Shown here: positions 14,400 through 25,314 of the stretch, piece after piece
Layout: every line of letters starts with the position of its first letter
Position numbering within the stretch: position 1 is the stretch's first letter
Source of the DNA: Glandiceps talaboti
Taxonomy: Eukaryota > Hemichordata > Enteropneusta > Spengelidae
Length of the DNA: 60,000 nt
Direction of reading: 5' to 3'
Assembly (NCBI RefSeq): GCF_964340395.1
Contig: NC_135563.1
Location: 20,978,151-21,038,150, forward strand
Position numbers and translations under genes: made by a program
The notes under the pieces: model-generated
What the model was told of the DNA's origin: nothing
Seen by the model: only the letters and a program-made list of their open reading frames with translations
Database searches by the model: none

Positions 14400-14466
<67 letters not shown>
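14131..14466 (+). mobile_element. tRNA-derived SINE (Ser/Leu-like head) with ATT tail
   Basis: The head GGTGGCCGAGTGGTTAA is like the 5' part of tRNA-Ser or tRNA-Leu. An A box (TGGCCGAGTGG) is at 14147-14157 and a B-box-like GGGTTTCGAACCC at 14188-14200, with one extra T compared with the consensus. A body with CCCCGGGTACTTCGGTTTCC follows (about 14283-14305), a phrase common in SINE/LINE tails of marine animals. The 3' end is AATAAAGATT followed by (ATT)n to about 14465. RNA polymerase III would transcribe such an element and a LINE would mobilise it. No clean target-site duplication was found. The disrupted B box argues that this copy is inactive. Confidence 0.88.
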
Positions 14467-15720
14467 TCAAACTAACCTTTCATAGAACAGAAGACACAAA
14501 CCTTGAATCAATGAAAGCTACAAATTGAGACAAATGTATGGAAAGATTAGAGTAATATAAGTAGATCTGTGAATCTTTAGTTTGATGTGTAAGTGTGGAA
14601 ACCTTTTAGACATGTGATTGAAGTGTTCTTGATACTTACATGCTATAAGTTACAGAATTGATTGCTATGAAAATCAATACATTGTTCTGAACACCTGAAA
14701 TAAATATGTCATAAATACTTCAAATAAATGCGTCATAAATACTTCAAATAGTGTATTGGAGTGTACCACTCTAGCTACATGACCTAGGAATGAACAGCCA
14801 ATATATCAAATGTACATGGAATACATGCCTTGTGGAAAATTTTGCTGTTACTTCGTTAAAGAAAACTGCAACCCATTCTCTGTTAAAATCACAAAAATAA
14901 ATCACCATGCAGATTTTTAAATAAAAATATGGCTGTTGATCAGTCTATGCAAAAGTAAATGATTTCTGATTTCCTTGAAAACAAGACTGTGAAACCCCAA
15001 ACATTTCTTTTGTTATTTCTATAGGACTTGGAACAAGCTGGAAGTTTGGGGAGATTTGAAGAATTTTGATTTTCAAGAGTCTTCAAATACATCCCTAGGA
15101 CACATTCTACTTTTCAACATGGATGGATGAAGTGACTCATTCTAATCAGCAACACTAAGGGCAAAACGTTACAGGACGAGTTACAAAAGCCGTATGTAAG
15201 GCACGGCTAGCAATATCTCACAAGGAAAATTATGTGAAATGTTGGGTTTTTTGGCTACACCATCAGGTTACGATATATCTAATTTATATACATGTGACAG
15301 TAAGCCTTATAAAGCAACACTGAGAGAAATTGATTAGGTTTAATTTCTCCAGTCGTTATTTGTGTACAAGGCATAAATGTACAAGCCTGGCGACTTTGCT
15401 GGAGAAAATCTAATATATCTGATTTCCTGGTGATTTATCACTTTTGTTGCCCTGAGCAATACCCAATGTAGCATTTGTTATGTTAGCCATGGTGCCACAT
15501 GTAATGAGTTTCTCCATCTGTTGCATGTCGAACTGGAGCCTCTCCTAATCCTTATTCATCAATCCCATTCTCTTGAAGGATAACAGAAAACTAATAATTT
15601 CTTACAAGTGTTTGCTAACCACTGAGGTGAAATCAGAATTATAGGCACCATCATTTTTTAAATTATTCCTTCTTTTATTTGATGCATGTGATCTTAAGTT
15701 TTGGTTATCCATATTAATTT

Positions 15721-15928
15721 AATTCCCTTCCTACAATATCGATAAACTTTCACACAAAATGTTCTACTATTAGTAATTTTGTCATTTTTGTTCAGTTCTG
15801 ATTAAAGACAGAGTTTATTTAATGAATTCCCTTCCTACAATATCAATAAACTTTCACACAAAATGTTCTGCTATTAGTAATTTTGTCATTTTTGTTCAGT
15901 TCTGATTAAAGACAGAGTTTATTTACTG
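15721..15928 (+). repeat. Recent tandem duplication, 104-bp unit, two copies
   Basis: The unit beginning AATTCCCTTCCTACAATATC is at 15721-15824 and again at 15825-15928 with only a few differences (for example G/A at the GATAAAC/AATAAAC site). Confidence 0.9.
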
Positions 15929-16639
15929 AAGAGAACTTCTGTTATTACAAAAAAAGTTGCCTTTAAGCATGGATAGTCACTGTTCAAGGTTTCATAAAAC
16001 TTGTGTCCAATTTCCGTTCCCATGGTTACTGCCACTGCTAAAAGGCTAACAGTCAGGTTTAAAACATCCCTATATCCAAAGCACACTGTGTTGGTAACCA
16101 TGGTAACACCAGAATGATTGAAAGTCAATATTTATCAGCATTTTTATCATTGGGTGTTTTTCTCTGCTATCATACATTGAATAAAGTATCAGTTTCTTAC
16201 ATTTTCTAGAAATCTACTGGTACCCTCTATCTTTGAGAAAATTCAGAATACGTACAATACTGCATCATTATTATATATATCTATAGATACGTAATAACTA
16301 GAATTCATTTAAATGTTTATTTTTGGTCTTTGTTTTTATCAATGTGCGATTATTTTTAATATGCAGTTCTATTGCAAAATAAGTATGAATCCACAAGTTA
16401 AACGTTCATGCCAAGAATTACAACTACTAAGTGGTATTCCATATAACCCATGGACAATCTATCATAATAGTGTAACACAAGACACTATTAATCTCTATAA
16501 CCCACCACTTTATACAACAACATTTTCACCTATTGTGTCACATTGAATACACTGTCATCTATAACTACCAGCCTTTCACACCATGATGTAGTATGTCTTC
16601 TTGTACTCAGACTAGTAGTACTGTATAATGTACCACCAA

Positions 16640-17045
16640 ATTGAAAACTCTGGACTGTATACAACTGCCGACATCAAACCATGGATGAACGGAACCAGGG
16701 AAAGTACACAACTGAATTGGATTGGATTAACACTTGGCATGGCATGTTGGAAGTACAGAGACTTATATTACATTTCATCCTTGGATAAGAACAGTTGTAT
16801 GGCCTCTTTATATAATAGTTCACATTCACAAACAAATTAGAAGTTCCCCTGGCATTTCATGTACACATAAAGAGGCCATAAAACTGTTCTTATCAACCCA
16901 TGGTGTGTAATACTTAAAACATTTGCTGTTCCAACCTGCTGTGCCAAGTGTTATTAATCTAATTCAGTTGTTTGCTTTCCCTGTTTGTAACAGGTTCTGT
17001 TCATCTACGGTCTGATGTCTGCAGTTGTAAATTTAAGAGTTTTTC
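16640..17045. repeat. Long inverted repeat, arms about 150-160 bp, spacer about 58 bp
   Basis: The left arm 16661-16810 is matched by the reverse complement of 16869-17028: both read ACAACTGC[C/A]GACATCA, CAACTGAATT[G/A]GATT, ACACTTGGCA, GATAAGAACAGTT and ATGGCCTCTTT. Weaker pairing extends outward to about 16643 and 17043. The small indels differ between arms, so this is an older structure than the MITEs at 18.7 kb. It may be a foldback transposon remnant or a hairpin-RNA source. The overlapping open frame at 16628-16840 is not credible as a gene. Confidence 0.85.
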
Positions 17046-17087
17046 TTTTCTTTGAACCATTTGGATGTCACTTGAAGTGTGATACAA

Positions 17088-17311
17088 GTCTTTGTCAGAC
17101 ATCTCACCAACTATCACAACATACAAGTCTTGGTCAGACATCCCACCAACTATCACAAGACACAAGTCTTTGTCAGACATCACACCAACTATCACAAGAC
17201 ACAAGTCTTTGTCAGACATCACACCAACTATCACAAGACACAAGTCTTTGTCAGACATCTCACGAACTATCACAAGACACAAGTCTTTGTCAGGCATCTC
17301 ACCAACTATAC
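17088..17311 (+). repeat. Minisatellite, 39-bp unit, about 5.7 copies, open in several frames
   Basis: Units begin at 17088, 17127, 17166, 17205, 17244 and 17283 with GTCTTTGTCAGACATC followed by ACCAACTATCACAAGACACAA. Because 39 is a multiple of three, frames on both strands stay open and give 13-residue peptide repeats. The surrounding sequence has no coding character, so I treat these frames as by-products. The array lies 45 bases beyond the right arm of the inverted repeat. Confidence 0.93.
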
Positions 17312-18696
17312 CTGGGTTTTATAGATCCTAGTTTTACCTCAGTTGTCAAACCGTGGGAATTTGTAAGTATATATGAGCTGTGCAACTGAGGCCAACAAAA
17401 CATAAATTCAACCATATGGTATTATCTATTACATAGCTTTCAATGAATTATTACAACGATATGTAAAACTATATCTTGTATTTTTACTCTCCTGGTACTA
17501 TGGATTACTTTCTAGTTTTTGTAAAATAATACCATAATCATAAACAGGATAAACAGAATCATATTCTGAACAGAATTATTTACTAAAACATTGTCTGTTA
17601 CTTAATCTTCTATTCTGATTGGTCACGTGACGTTAGATTAATCTGGTACTTTTCAACAAAGGGTGTATTTTCTTTGTTCAATTTGTAATCATATATTTTC
17701 ACATATTCAGTACTAATGAATGTAGGTCTCAGGTGACATGTAGAAGTAATGTTATTTGCTCACTAATGCATCATTCTCCATATCTTGATACTCCAGGTCA
17801 CAGCAACTTGAGATGGAACAGCAAATCCTAAATAACATATTTTGACATACCAGAAATGTTTATGTTCCAAAAAGATATTGAGAAAACATCTGAAAATGAT
17901 ATAAATTATCCTACAAATTACACTATTCAACACAAATATGTTTGCATTTTGAAATCTACATTATTGACTTCTAAATTATATCAAAATGGTCGGCCTCTTC
18001 TTGTTTCCAAGGTAACAGCAGAATTTAAAGGGGTCAGCAAGTCATTACATGTAATTAGTATATTTGACAACAAACATCAATTTCTGTCATGAAACATGTA
18101 TTTCACAACATATGATTGGGAAAGATGTCAATGGACTCCGTATTATTTTGTGACTTGTACCGACTCAACACTGCCCTGGAGACACTGTCTAAATCCTGCA
18201 AACACAAAGTCTATCAGTAAATGTTGCCATAGTCTAGTTTCTATACAATACGAGTTATGATTATATTGAGTATTTGATTTGACTTTGAATTTTTAACAAG
18301 TTATGTCCTCTACGTGTATTATTGACTTAAATTATAATAATGATCATAAGTTATAAAAATGATTATAATTTAAAAATTGATTTAGGAAGGCGAAGATTTC
18401 CAAAGGTTCCTGATTTAAGATGTTGTAAAAGATGTCATTTAGGTTTAGTAGATGAGTGTCATTTTATTTAGATTGTCAGGTTCAGTGTTGGAAGGTTAAT
18501 TTTAATTAATGAAAGTGGGATAAAGAATAATAAACGATAACATTTTTCTTTTATTAAAATTATGACTAATCATCGCACACTATGCAGATTTTTGAAAAGT
18601 TGTTAATAATTCCTTTTTTCAATTTTTAGAGAATTTCTTGTTTTTACATGTAATAGTAAATTTGTTATTGTTCGTGTTCTGTTGTTGTTTTTACTA

Positions 18697-18962
18697 TACT
18701 CCACCTAGACTGTCGACAGTCGTTCAGGCTTTTTGCTACGTTTTATCTAAAACTAAAGTCGTTGCCTCGCTCCGATCTGGAGCATTACTATAACCGCGTA
18801 CTGATCAGTGAGTGCCGCAGGCACGAGCGTTCGCACCTTCAGCAATCGCAGTTCCTATCAGTACGAATTAGTATTCAGTGCTACGGAGTCGGGCGACGAC
18901 TTTGTTTTAGATGAAATGTATCAAAAAAGGCACGAATGACTGTTGACAATCTATACTCCACC
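18697..18962. mobile_element. Foldback MITE copy 1 with 9-bp target-site duplication
   Basis: The element proper is 18706-18953 (248 bp), flanked on both sides by TACTCCACC (18697-18705 and 18954-18962). The ends are inverted repeats of about 75 bp (TAGACTGTCGACAGTC at left; reverse complement TAGATTGTCAACAGTC at right), with ATCTAAAAC and GTCG[T/C][T/C]GCC conserved deeper. The outermost part contains GACTGTCGACAGTC, itself a perfect palindrome. No coding sequence is present. A 9-bp duplication fits Mutator-like transposases. The element is much richer in CpG than its surroundings. Confidence 0.9.
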
Positions 18963-19414
18963 CACTGAAGATAATAGTAAATAAAGTTACTTATAATGTT
19001 ATCATCTGTTTGACTTTTACAACCAAATTGATTATTCAACAGTAGCTATTTTCTGTCAACACATGTATACAACATTTGACAGTAACCATGGTGATCAGCT
19101 GTAGATGGCATATACTGTGACCCAAATCACAAAATACCAGTTGAATGAGTCTTTTATCACCTCAGGTTGACCTTTGACCTCATAACAATCATACCAGTCT
19201 ATTCTGATTATTCCTTTCTGTACACAAGAACTTTACTGTAAGTGTAACAAAATCACTTTTGACAGTTACTTTTCAAATAATAACTTTTGTTGTTACACAT
19301 TGTATAGCTTACATTGTTGAAGTATGTACACATGTCTATAGTCAGAGATTTGTAGAATAAACCAACAATCAATTATTTCATTGTCAAATGAATTTTGAAT
19401 TTTGCATCCGACAA

Positions 19415-19658
19415 GTCAACCATTAGACTGTTGACAGTCGCTCACGCCTTTTTTACCTACGTTTTATCTAAACTTAAGTCGTCGCCGCGCTCCGATCCGG
19501 CGCAACACTACTATAATCGCATACTGATATCGAGGGCCGAAGGCCCGAGAGATTGAGGGCTGAATTACCCTAACCCTTCGGGCGTGGCGACGACTTAAGT
19601 TTAGATCAAACGTAAGAAAAAAAAGGCGTGAGCGACTGTCGACAGTCTAGTCAACCAT
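19415..19658. mobile_element. Foldback MITE copy 2 with 9-bp target-site duplication
   Basis: The element proper is 19424-19649 (226 bp), flanked by perfect 9-bp copies of GTCAACCAT (19415-19423 and 19650-19658). The terminal inverted repeats begin TAGACTGT[T/C]GACAGTCGCT and continue through GCCTTTTTT and ACTTAAGTCGTCGCC for about 65 bp. It belongs to the same family as 18706-18953 but with a different core, including a GGGCC-GAA-GGCCC-type small hairpin. Arms are nearly identical to each other, so the insertion is likely recent. Confidence 0.93.
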
Positions 19659-20022
19659 CACACCATCAATATTCCACTGTTCTGCTGAATTTTGTATCCA
19701 ACAAGTCGAAATTGTAAACATGGTTGGCTGACTCATGACCCACAACAACAGTGACAACAGAAAGAGAGCTGGCTGACATATGAACATCTTCAGTTCTCAT
19801 TTATCTTAAAGATAACATCACAACTTTTAAAAGGCACGCCAACGTTGCAATGATTTGACAACATAGCAACGACCGTTATCTATGTTTCCATTAAAGGCTT
19901 TGTTGCTTCTTAACTTACAAATACAGCAAACAAATACCTCTACTGGTGATATGAAGAACTTCATTTTGTTAGTACAGTGTAGTTTTTTCTTTACTTCAAT
20001 GGTTCAACACTTCTATTAGTAG

Positions 20023-20172
20023 TTTTTATTACCCCAACACCACATCTGTAGTTTTTACTACAACTCTACCCCTATACCACATCTGTAGTTTTTACTACAA
20101 CTCTACCCCTACACCACACCTGTAGTTTTTACTACAACTCTACCCCTATACCACACCTGTAGTTTTCTGTAG
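20023..20172 (+). repeat. Minisatellite, 37-bp unit, about 4 copies
   Basis: CTGTAGTTTTTACTACAACT starts at 20046, 20083 and 20120, with partial units before and from 20157. Each unit contains the short inverted repeat GTAGT-ACTAC. Confidence 0.92.
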
Positions 20173-20609
20173 ACCTCTAACACCTGGAAGTTGCTACATC
20201 ATCAAATCTATGCCCTGCAAAGCTTCAACAAAATATAGCCATATCATAAATTGACAAAAATACTTTATTGATGACCAATAATCCTATTACACTTAGTAAC
20301 AGATGGGATATGTATATAAATGATATTACATTTCATGTTTTATTCCGTTACTATGATCATAAACATGAGACATTACAAGTGATCTTACTTTATTCCCTAC
20401 TTTTACAGAGATTAACTATTGCCCCTATGAAGTATCACTAATCCCTCCTTCTAAAACAGTAAAAGGACACACATGTTTCAATCCCCAAAATGAAGTGTTG
20501 TATAATCTCTCCCACCAACAGATAATCCCGCTCCCAAGCAAATATTTGTTTTCACTTTATCTTGACAACACAAAGAGAGTCATGACAAGTTGACTAGGGT
20601 ATTCGTGAT

Positions 20610-20912
20610 GTCATGATCACAGGTTTTCCCATAAACCTTAGCATGAAATTGAAAATGACTGAATACATTTTAAGTGCAGTTAGTACAGCTACTTTACAAG
20701 ATTTCAACATAGAGTAATTAAGTTACCAAGGTTCTTTGTGCAGACATACAATCATGGAGCCTGAATCATGTCATGGCGATCACAGGTTTTCCCGGAAACC
20801 TTAGCATGAAATTCAAAATGACTGAACACATGTTAAGTGCAGTAGAGTTACTTTACAAGATTTCAACATAGAGTAATTAAGTTACCAAGGTTTCTTTGTG
20901 CAGACATACAAT
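20610..20912 (+). repeat. Direct duplication of about 143 bp, 160-bp spacing
   Basis: 20610-20752 and 20770-20912 share GATCACAGGTTTTCCC, AAACCTTAGCATGAAATT, TTTACAAGATTTCAACATAG and GTGCAGACATACAAT, with scattered substitutions and small indels. Confidence 0.9.
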
Positions 20913-22324
20913 TTGTCTACAGTCTACAAAGCAAATGCAAGGGTCAGCTTGCCAATGCTGTAAGTCATACCTCTTATAGTACTAGTCAGCTCATGTGACA
21001 ATCATGTGACCATCATGTGACCACCAAATCCTCCTTGCAATGATGTGCACAAAGTCTGCCTGGGAACTATTTACAGCTGGCCTTGTGAACCCTAAAAGGT
21101 TGAATCTTTCGTAACCTTTCTTTAAATTCTTATGTGTAAACCACAGGAATGACCTCACAAAGTGGTACTAACAAGAATTTTGTCAACTTGTTTCCAAACT
21201 ATTAAGTAACATATGGTGTTGACTCCACAGGTCATTCGTATAGAAATCTGCTGTTCAATTTTCATGAAACATCAAACAAAGACATGTTCTGGTACAGTTC
21301 AAATAACAATTGATAAAAAAAAGGATATTTTGACTATTGTTGAATTATCTGGGTCACAACTATCATATATCAAATGCCCCCATCTAAAGTACTTATGAGC
21401 TAAACAGACTCTGAACAAAACACCTGAACTAAAAAGATCTAGTTGTGCCTGAACCTAAAGTGTTGTAGATATATGAATACTTCTAGTCTCATACATAGGC
21501 AGTGTTCTCCCCTTGTTTTGTTTTTTTCAAATTGTGCTGCTGCCCTTCTTTCTGTTTTTCCACCCTGCTTTTCAGTTTGCTGCCCTGCTTTTCAGTTTGC
21601 CATCCACCCTCCGTAACTAGTCGATCTCAATGCATCTTTTTATGTTGATCCAAGCTTGTCATTAACCATATGGTTTAAGCTTTCACTCAAGAATTATGTA
21701 CACAAGTTGAAAGTAATAGGCTTTCAGATGCTAAAAGGGTAAGAGTAGTAAAATACATGTCATGCACAGACTGTTAGCATTGAATGGACAGTGAACATGT
21801 TCAAGCTGGATATTTGGATTTTACATTGAGAAGTTAAAATCAGGAAAATTACATCAAAAAATAAAGTGTGTTTGGGTGAGGGAATAGTCTAGCATCTACA
21901 CTAGGCTCATTTTCTACGACTTCTGTGAAGAGATAGATTAAGAGAGATCGCAGAAAATGAGCACACACTCATATTTTGTCGACTAGGTGAGAAACAACTG
22001 CATGTATTCAAATCAATACAGTACGCACTGTAATGATCAGATACACTTAGAATAAGAGAAGGTAACACCCAAGTCAAAGTCTCACATAATTTGTACAAGA
22101 CATACTTTGAGCAGACTATGTTTCTTACATTCACTACATCATTTTTAAGAGCTTTTTTTTTTTATCTTCAAGGGCAGACAACTTAAGAAAACAATGTACC
22201 CTCCAAGGTATAATTAAACCCTACGACTAGGATCCAATTTATGGTTTGTTGGCAGACTATACAGTAGTACTTTGTGAGCAGAAGTGTTATCATAAAGTAT
22301 ACTATGGTATGACGGTTACAAAAC

Positions 22325-22412
22325 TAGCTGTCACAACACAGCACACTAACTGTTACAACACTGCACACTAGCTGTCACAACATTGCACACACACACTAAC
22401 TGTTACAGAGTT
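22325..22412 (+). repeat. Short degenerate tandem repeat (22-28 bp)
   Basis: Alternating CTAGCTGTCACAAC and CTAACTGTTACAAC blocks, each followed by a GCACACT phrase, make about four units. Confidence 0.7.
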
Positions 22413-23762
22413 GTATACAAATATTCTTACTCAGCACCTTTGTCCAAAGTACGGCCAGTACTAAGACTGGACGTGACATTAATAACCAGTGATGCAAATC
22501 ATTGACAGTAAAATTCAAATATTCAAAGTCTATTTCTGTCATGAATATGTTCAAATTTGCAGTATACAGTGCAGGTTACCAAATATTGACAACAATGTCA
22601 TAGTCATTTTTACTCTACTGAATTCAGCAACATTCCAACATTTTGGCAATGACTGTCAGTAATGGGTTAAAGAGGTATACAAACAAACATTTTACCTGTG
22701 CTAGCTTCAGTCTCCATTGCAATAATTTCTTCAAAATATTCACAATTTCAAGTTGAAAACATCAGACACGTTCCAGTTCAGTGTTGAACGGTATAAATGT
22801 GAGACTTAATGATAATTTCCTGTCTGTTGAAGGTGCTTTTATGTACTTATCAACTTTTCATAAAGTGACATTTCAGCAATAAGACCCCCTAGCTTAGTCA
22901 TGAAAATAGTAGACACAGTAGCTGTAAATACCTGACTAAAACCAACTGACATTTACATGTAATACACATGTAGGTCACACCAAATCTACTCAAATTTCAC
23001 TTTTACCATCTGTCTCTTCTAAAATGAAATAAAATAAATGTATACAAAGATCAAAGTAGTTGTTTTTTTATTAGATTCTCTACTCAAACAATCTGAAAAT
23101 AAATGTATGGATATACATACTTCTTGACTGTTTGATATAATTATTGCACCTGACACAAACAGAATTTATCAAGTTATACAAACAGACTCAACTTATGACA
23201 ATGTAATATACACTCTTCACTTCTATATAGAAGATTGAAATGTAAACTTTATATAACATGTGAACATCAAAATATATTTATAAATGTAGAAATAGTTTGC
23301 TCAGAACAATGACAAGTGTTATGGAATTGATTTGAAAATCATAAATTTTGGATCATATGAAGAATAGTATTGTCATATCTTGTATTGTCAGTGATAACTT
23401 ATTACATCCCCCTTACAATATAATAATGATTAAGGTGATAAATGATGATGTGAAACTTGTATTACCATGGCAACATGATTGGCATTATTGTTTGTGTGTA
23501 GGTAACCATGACAATAAACTGAAACAATGTAACTAGTATATGTTTTCCATACTTTTAAAACATAATTGAATGAGAGATATTTGGAGATGCTCACATCATA
23601 GCTTGTACATAATTTGTCAAAATAGAAACTCCAACATAATGTTGTTTTTATCTTTGTATGTTTATTCTCTTTCTGTAGAACTCCGTGTAGTGTGTCTTCT
23701 GATAATAGACAATGTTTTATTGTTGGTCAAAATTTTGTCAGAGAAAAGACATTTTCTTGTGA

Positions 23763-23870
23763 GTCATCACATAGTAGAGTTAGGGGTACATCAAATTCTG
23801 GTTTGTTGCAAGGAACTATTGTGTATCAGTGTTAAGTCAGTTTAGCTTACACTTACAGCAAAGTGGCACA
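23763..23870 (+). repeat. Diverged single copy of the 102-bp dispersed repeat
   Basis: GTCATCACATAGTAGAG..ACATCAAATTCTGGT..AACTATTGTGTATCAGT aligns with the units at 12348-12550, including the CTTGTGA sequence just before the first unit, so homology extends a few bases upstream. Confidence 0.6.
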
Positions 23871-25234
23871 TGCTACAACTGGAATGTTTTTTGAAACTAT
23901 TTTATCAGATATGATGACTTATCATAATATCATACACACTCGGTACGGTATTATCTGTGGGAACTTGACACATATGAGTAGCAGTAGACATAGTATTTGC
24001 AAAAACTCCAAAATTGACACTGTAATGAAGCATAATTTCACCCTGTGTGATTACTTACCATAGACAAAATCAACCTCTAACTGACATGTATATACATGTT
24101 GGTATTTTAAACAATTTTCAGTGATATTGTAACTAGGTTGATAGAAAAATTAATACCCCAGTTACAGCTAGTGCAGTTTTAAGGCATTCTCGCAGACCAG
24201 AGATGTTATTTCTTCCGCGACGACGCATTTTGGGCGATGCTGTAAAAGAGGCTGTGGTTTAATACATCAATATTTTAAGAATGGGAACACTGGAACTCGG
24301 GTAGACTTTACCTTCTTATCATTCCTAGCAAGTAATATTCATCATTACACCATCTCAAAGTCCCTAGTAACTGTCATCTTTCACAACCATGAAAAGTGTG
24401 AAATTTTCACTTTGTGTTTTTTCACCTATTCTTACATTTAAATATAGCACCTAAGGTGTCAAGAGAATTCACATTTGAAATGCGTGTTGTCAATGACAAC
24501 CTTTTACATTTGGTTATCACAACATAATGACACTGAATTAGGAATTATGGGATATATCTTTTTCAAAATATCACAAACATTAATAATGCAATATCATTTC
24601 ATACAATTTCACCATAAGTTAGATTGTTGTACTGTAGATATCTTTCATACATTGCATAACATGTAAACAAAACATAGCTGATGGTGAGCATACAAATCCT
24701 ATTTCCCATGATGCAATCATAAACCAGGTTGTGACAGAATTCAAATGAAATTTATCTTGTCATTATCTTGCTGCCATGAAAACTGACAATGTATATTCCT
24801 CTAGCACTGAATACACATTTAGGTATTTAAATATTCATCATAGTGCTAAAATTTTGTCAAAAAAACACACATTTGATTTTGATTCTTAATTCACAGTATT
24901 CATTCAATAACAAACCTATGACCTTTTCCTGTTAAAAGCATCAAAAAACATTTATTTTCATATCTAATTCTTAGTCTTCACTCAACTTTTGAAATTTTCC
25001 TGTGAAAAGCACTGGAAAATCCTTGAATGTATTTTTGATATGCACAGGATATTCCTTGGTTTTTAACGTATAATTTACATCATTTGCATGATATGATTTC
25101 ATTTCATAGTAGAACATTCTGGTAAGATTGTTCAAGCAGACTATTGCCTATCAACCACTGTCCAGTATATGAGAGCTATTGGATTCACAACACTTTCAAT
25201 TATACACTGATATTACAAGTCACTAGTCATACCA

Positions 25235-25238
<4 letters not shown>

Positions 25239-25313
<75 letters not shown>

Positions 25314-25314
25314 G
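25239..25314 (+). repeat. ACAG tetranucleotide microsatellite, about 19 copies
   Basis: Uninterrupted (ACAG)n. It keeps a frame open that would read Thr-Asp-Arg-Gln repeats, which is not evidence of coding. Confidence 0.97.

Noticed and set aside
15421-15546. Exon-like minus-strand stretch of about 42 codons with helix-like composition
   Set aside because: The AG before it lacks a pyrimidine tract, no donor with GT follows in place, and open stretches of this size are expected by chance in 34 kb.
17001-17389. Frames of 79-124 codons with 13-residue repeats, on both strands
   Set aside because: The 39-bp unit is divisible by three, so frames stay open by chance; nothing around them looks coding.
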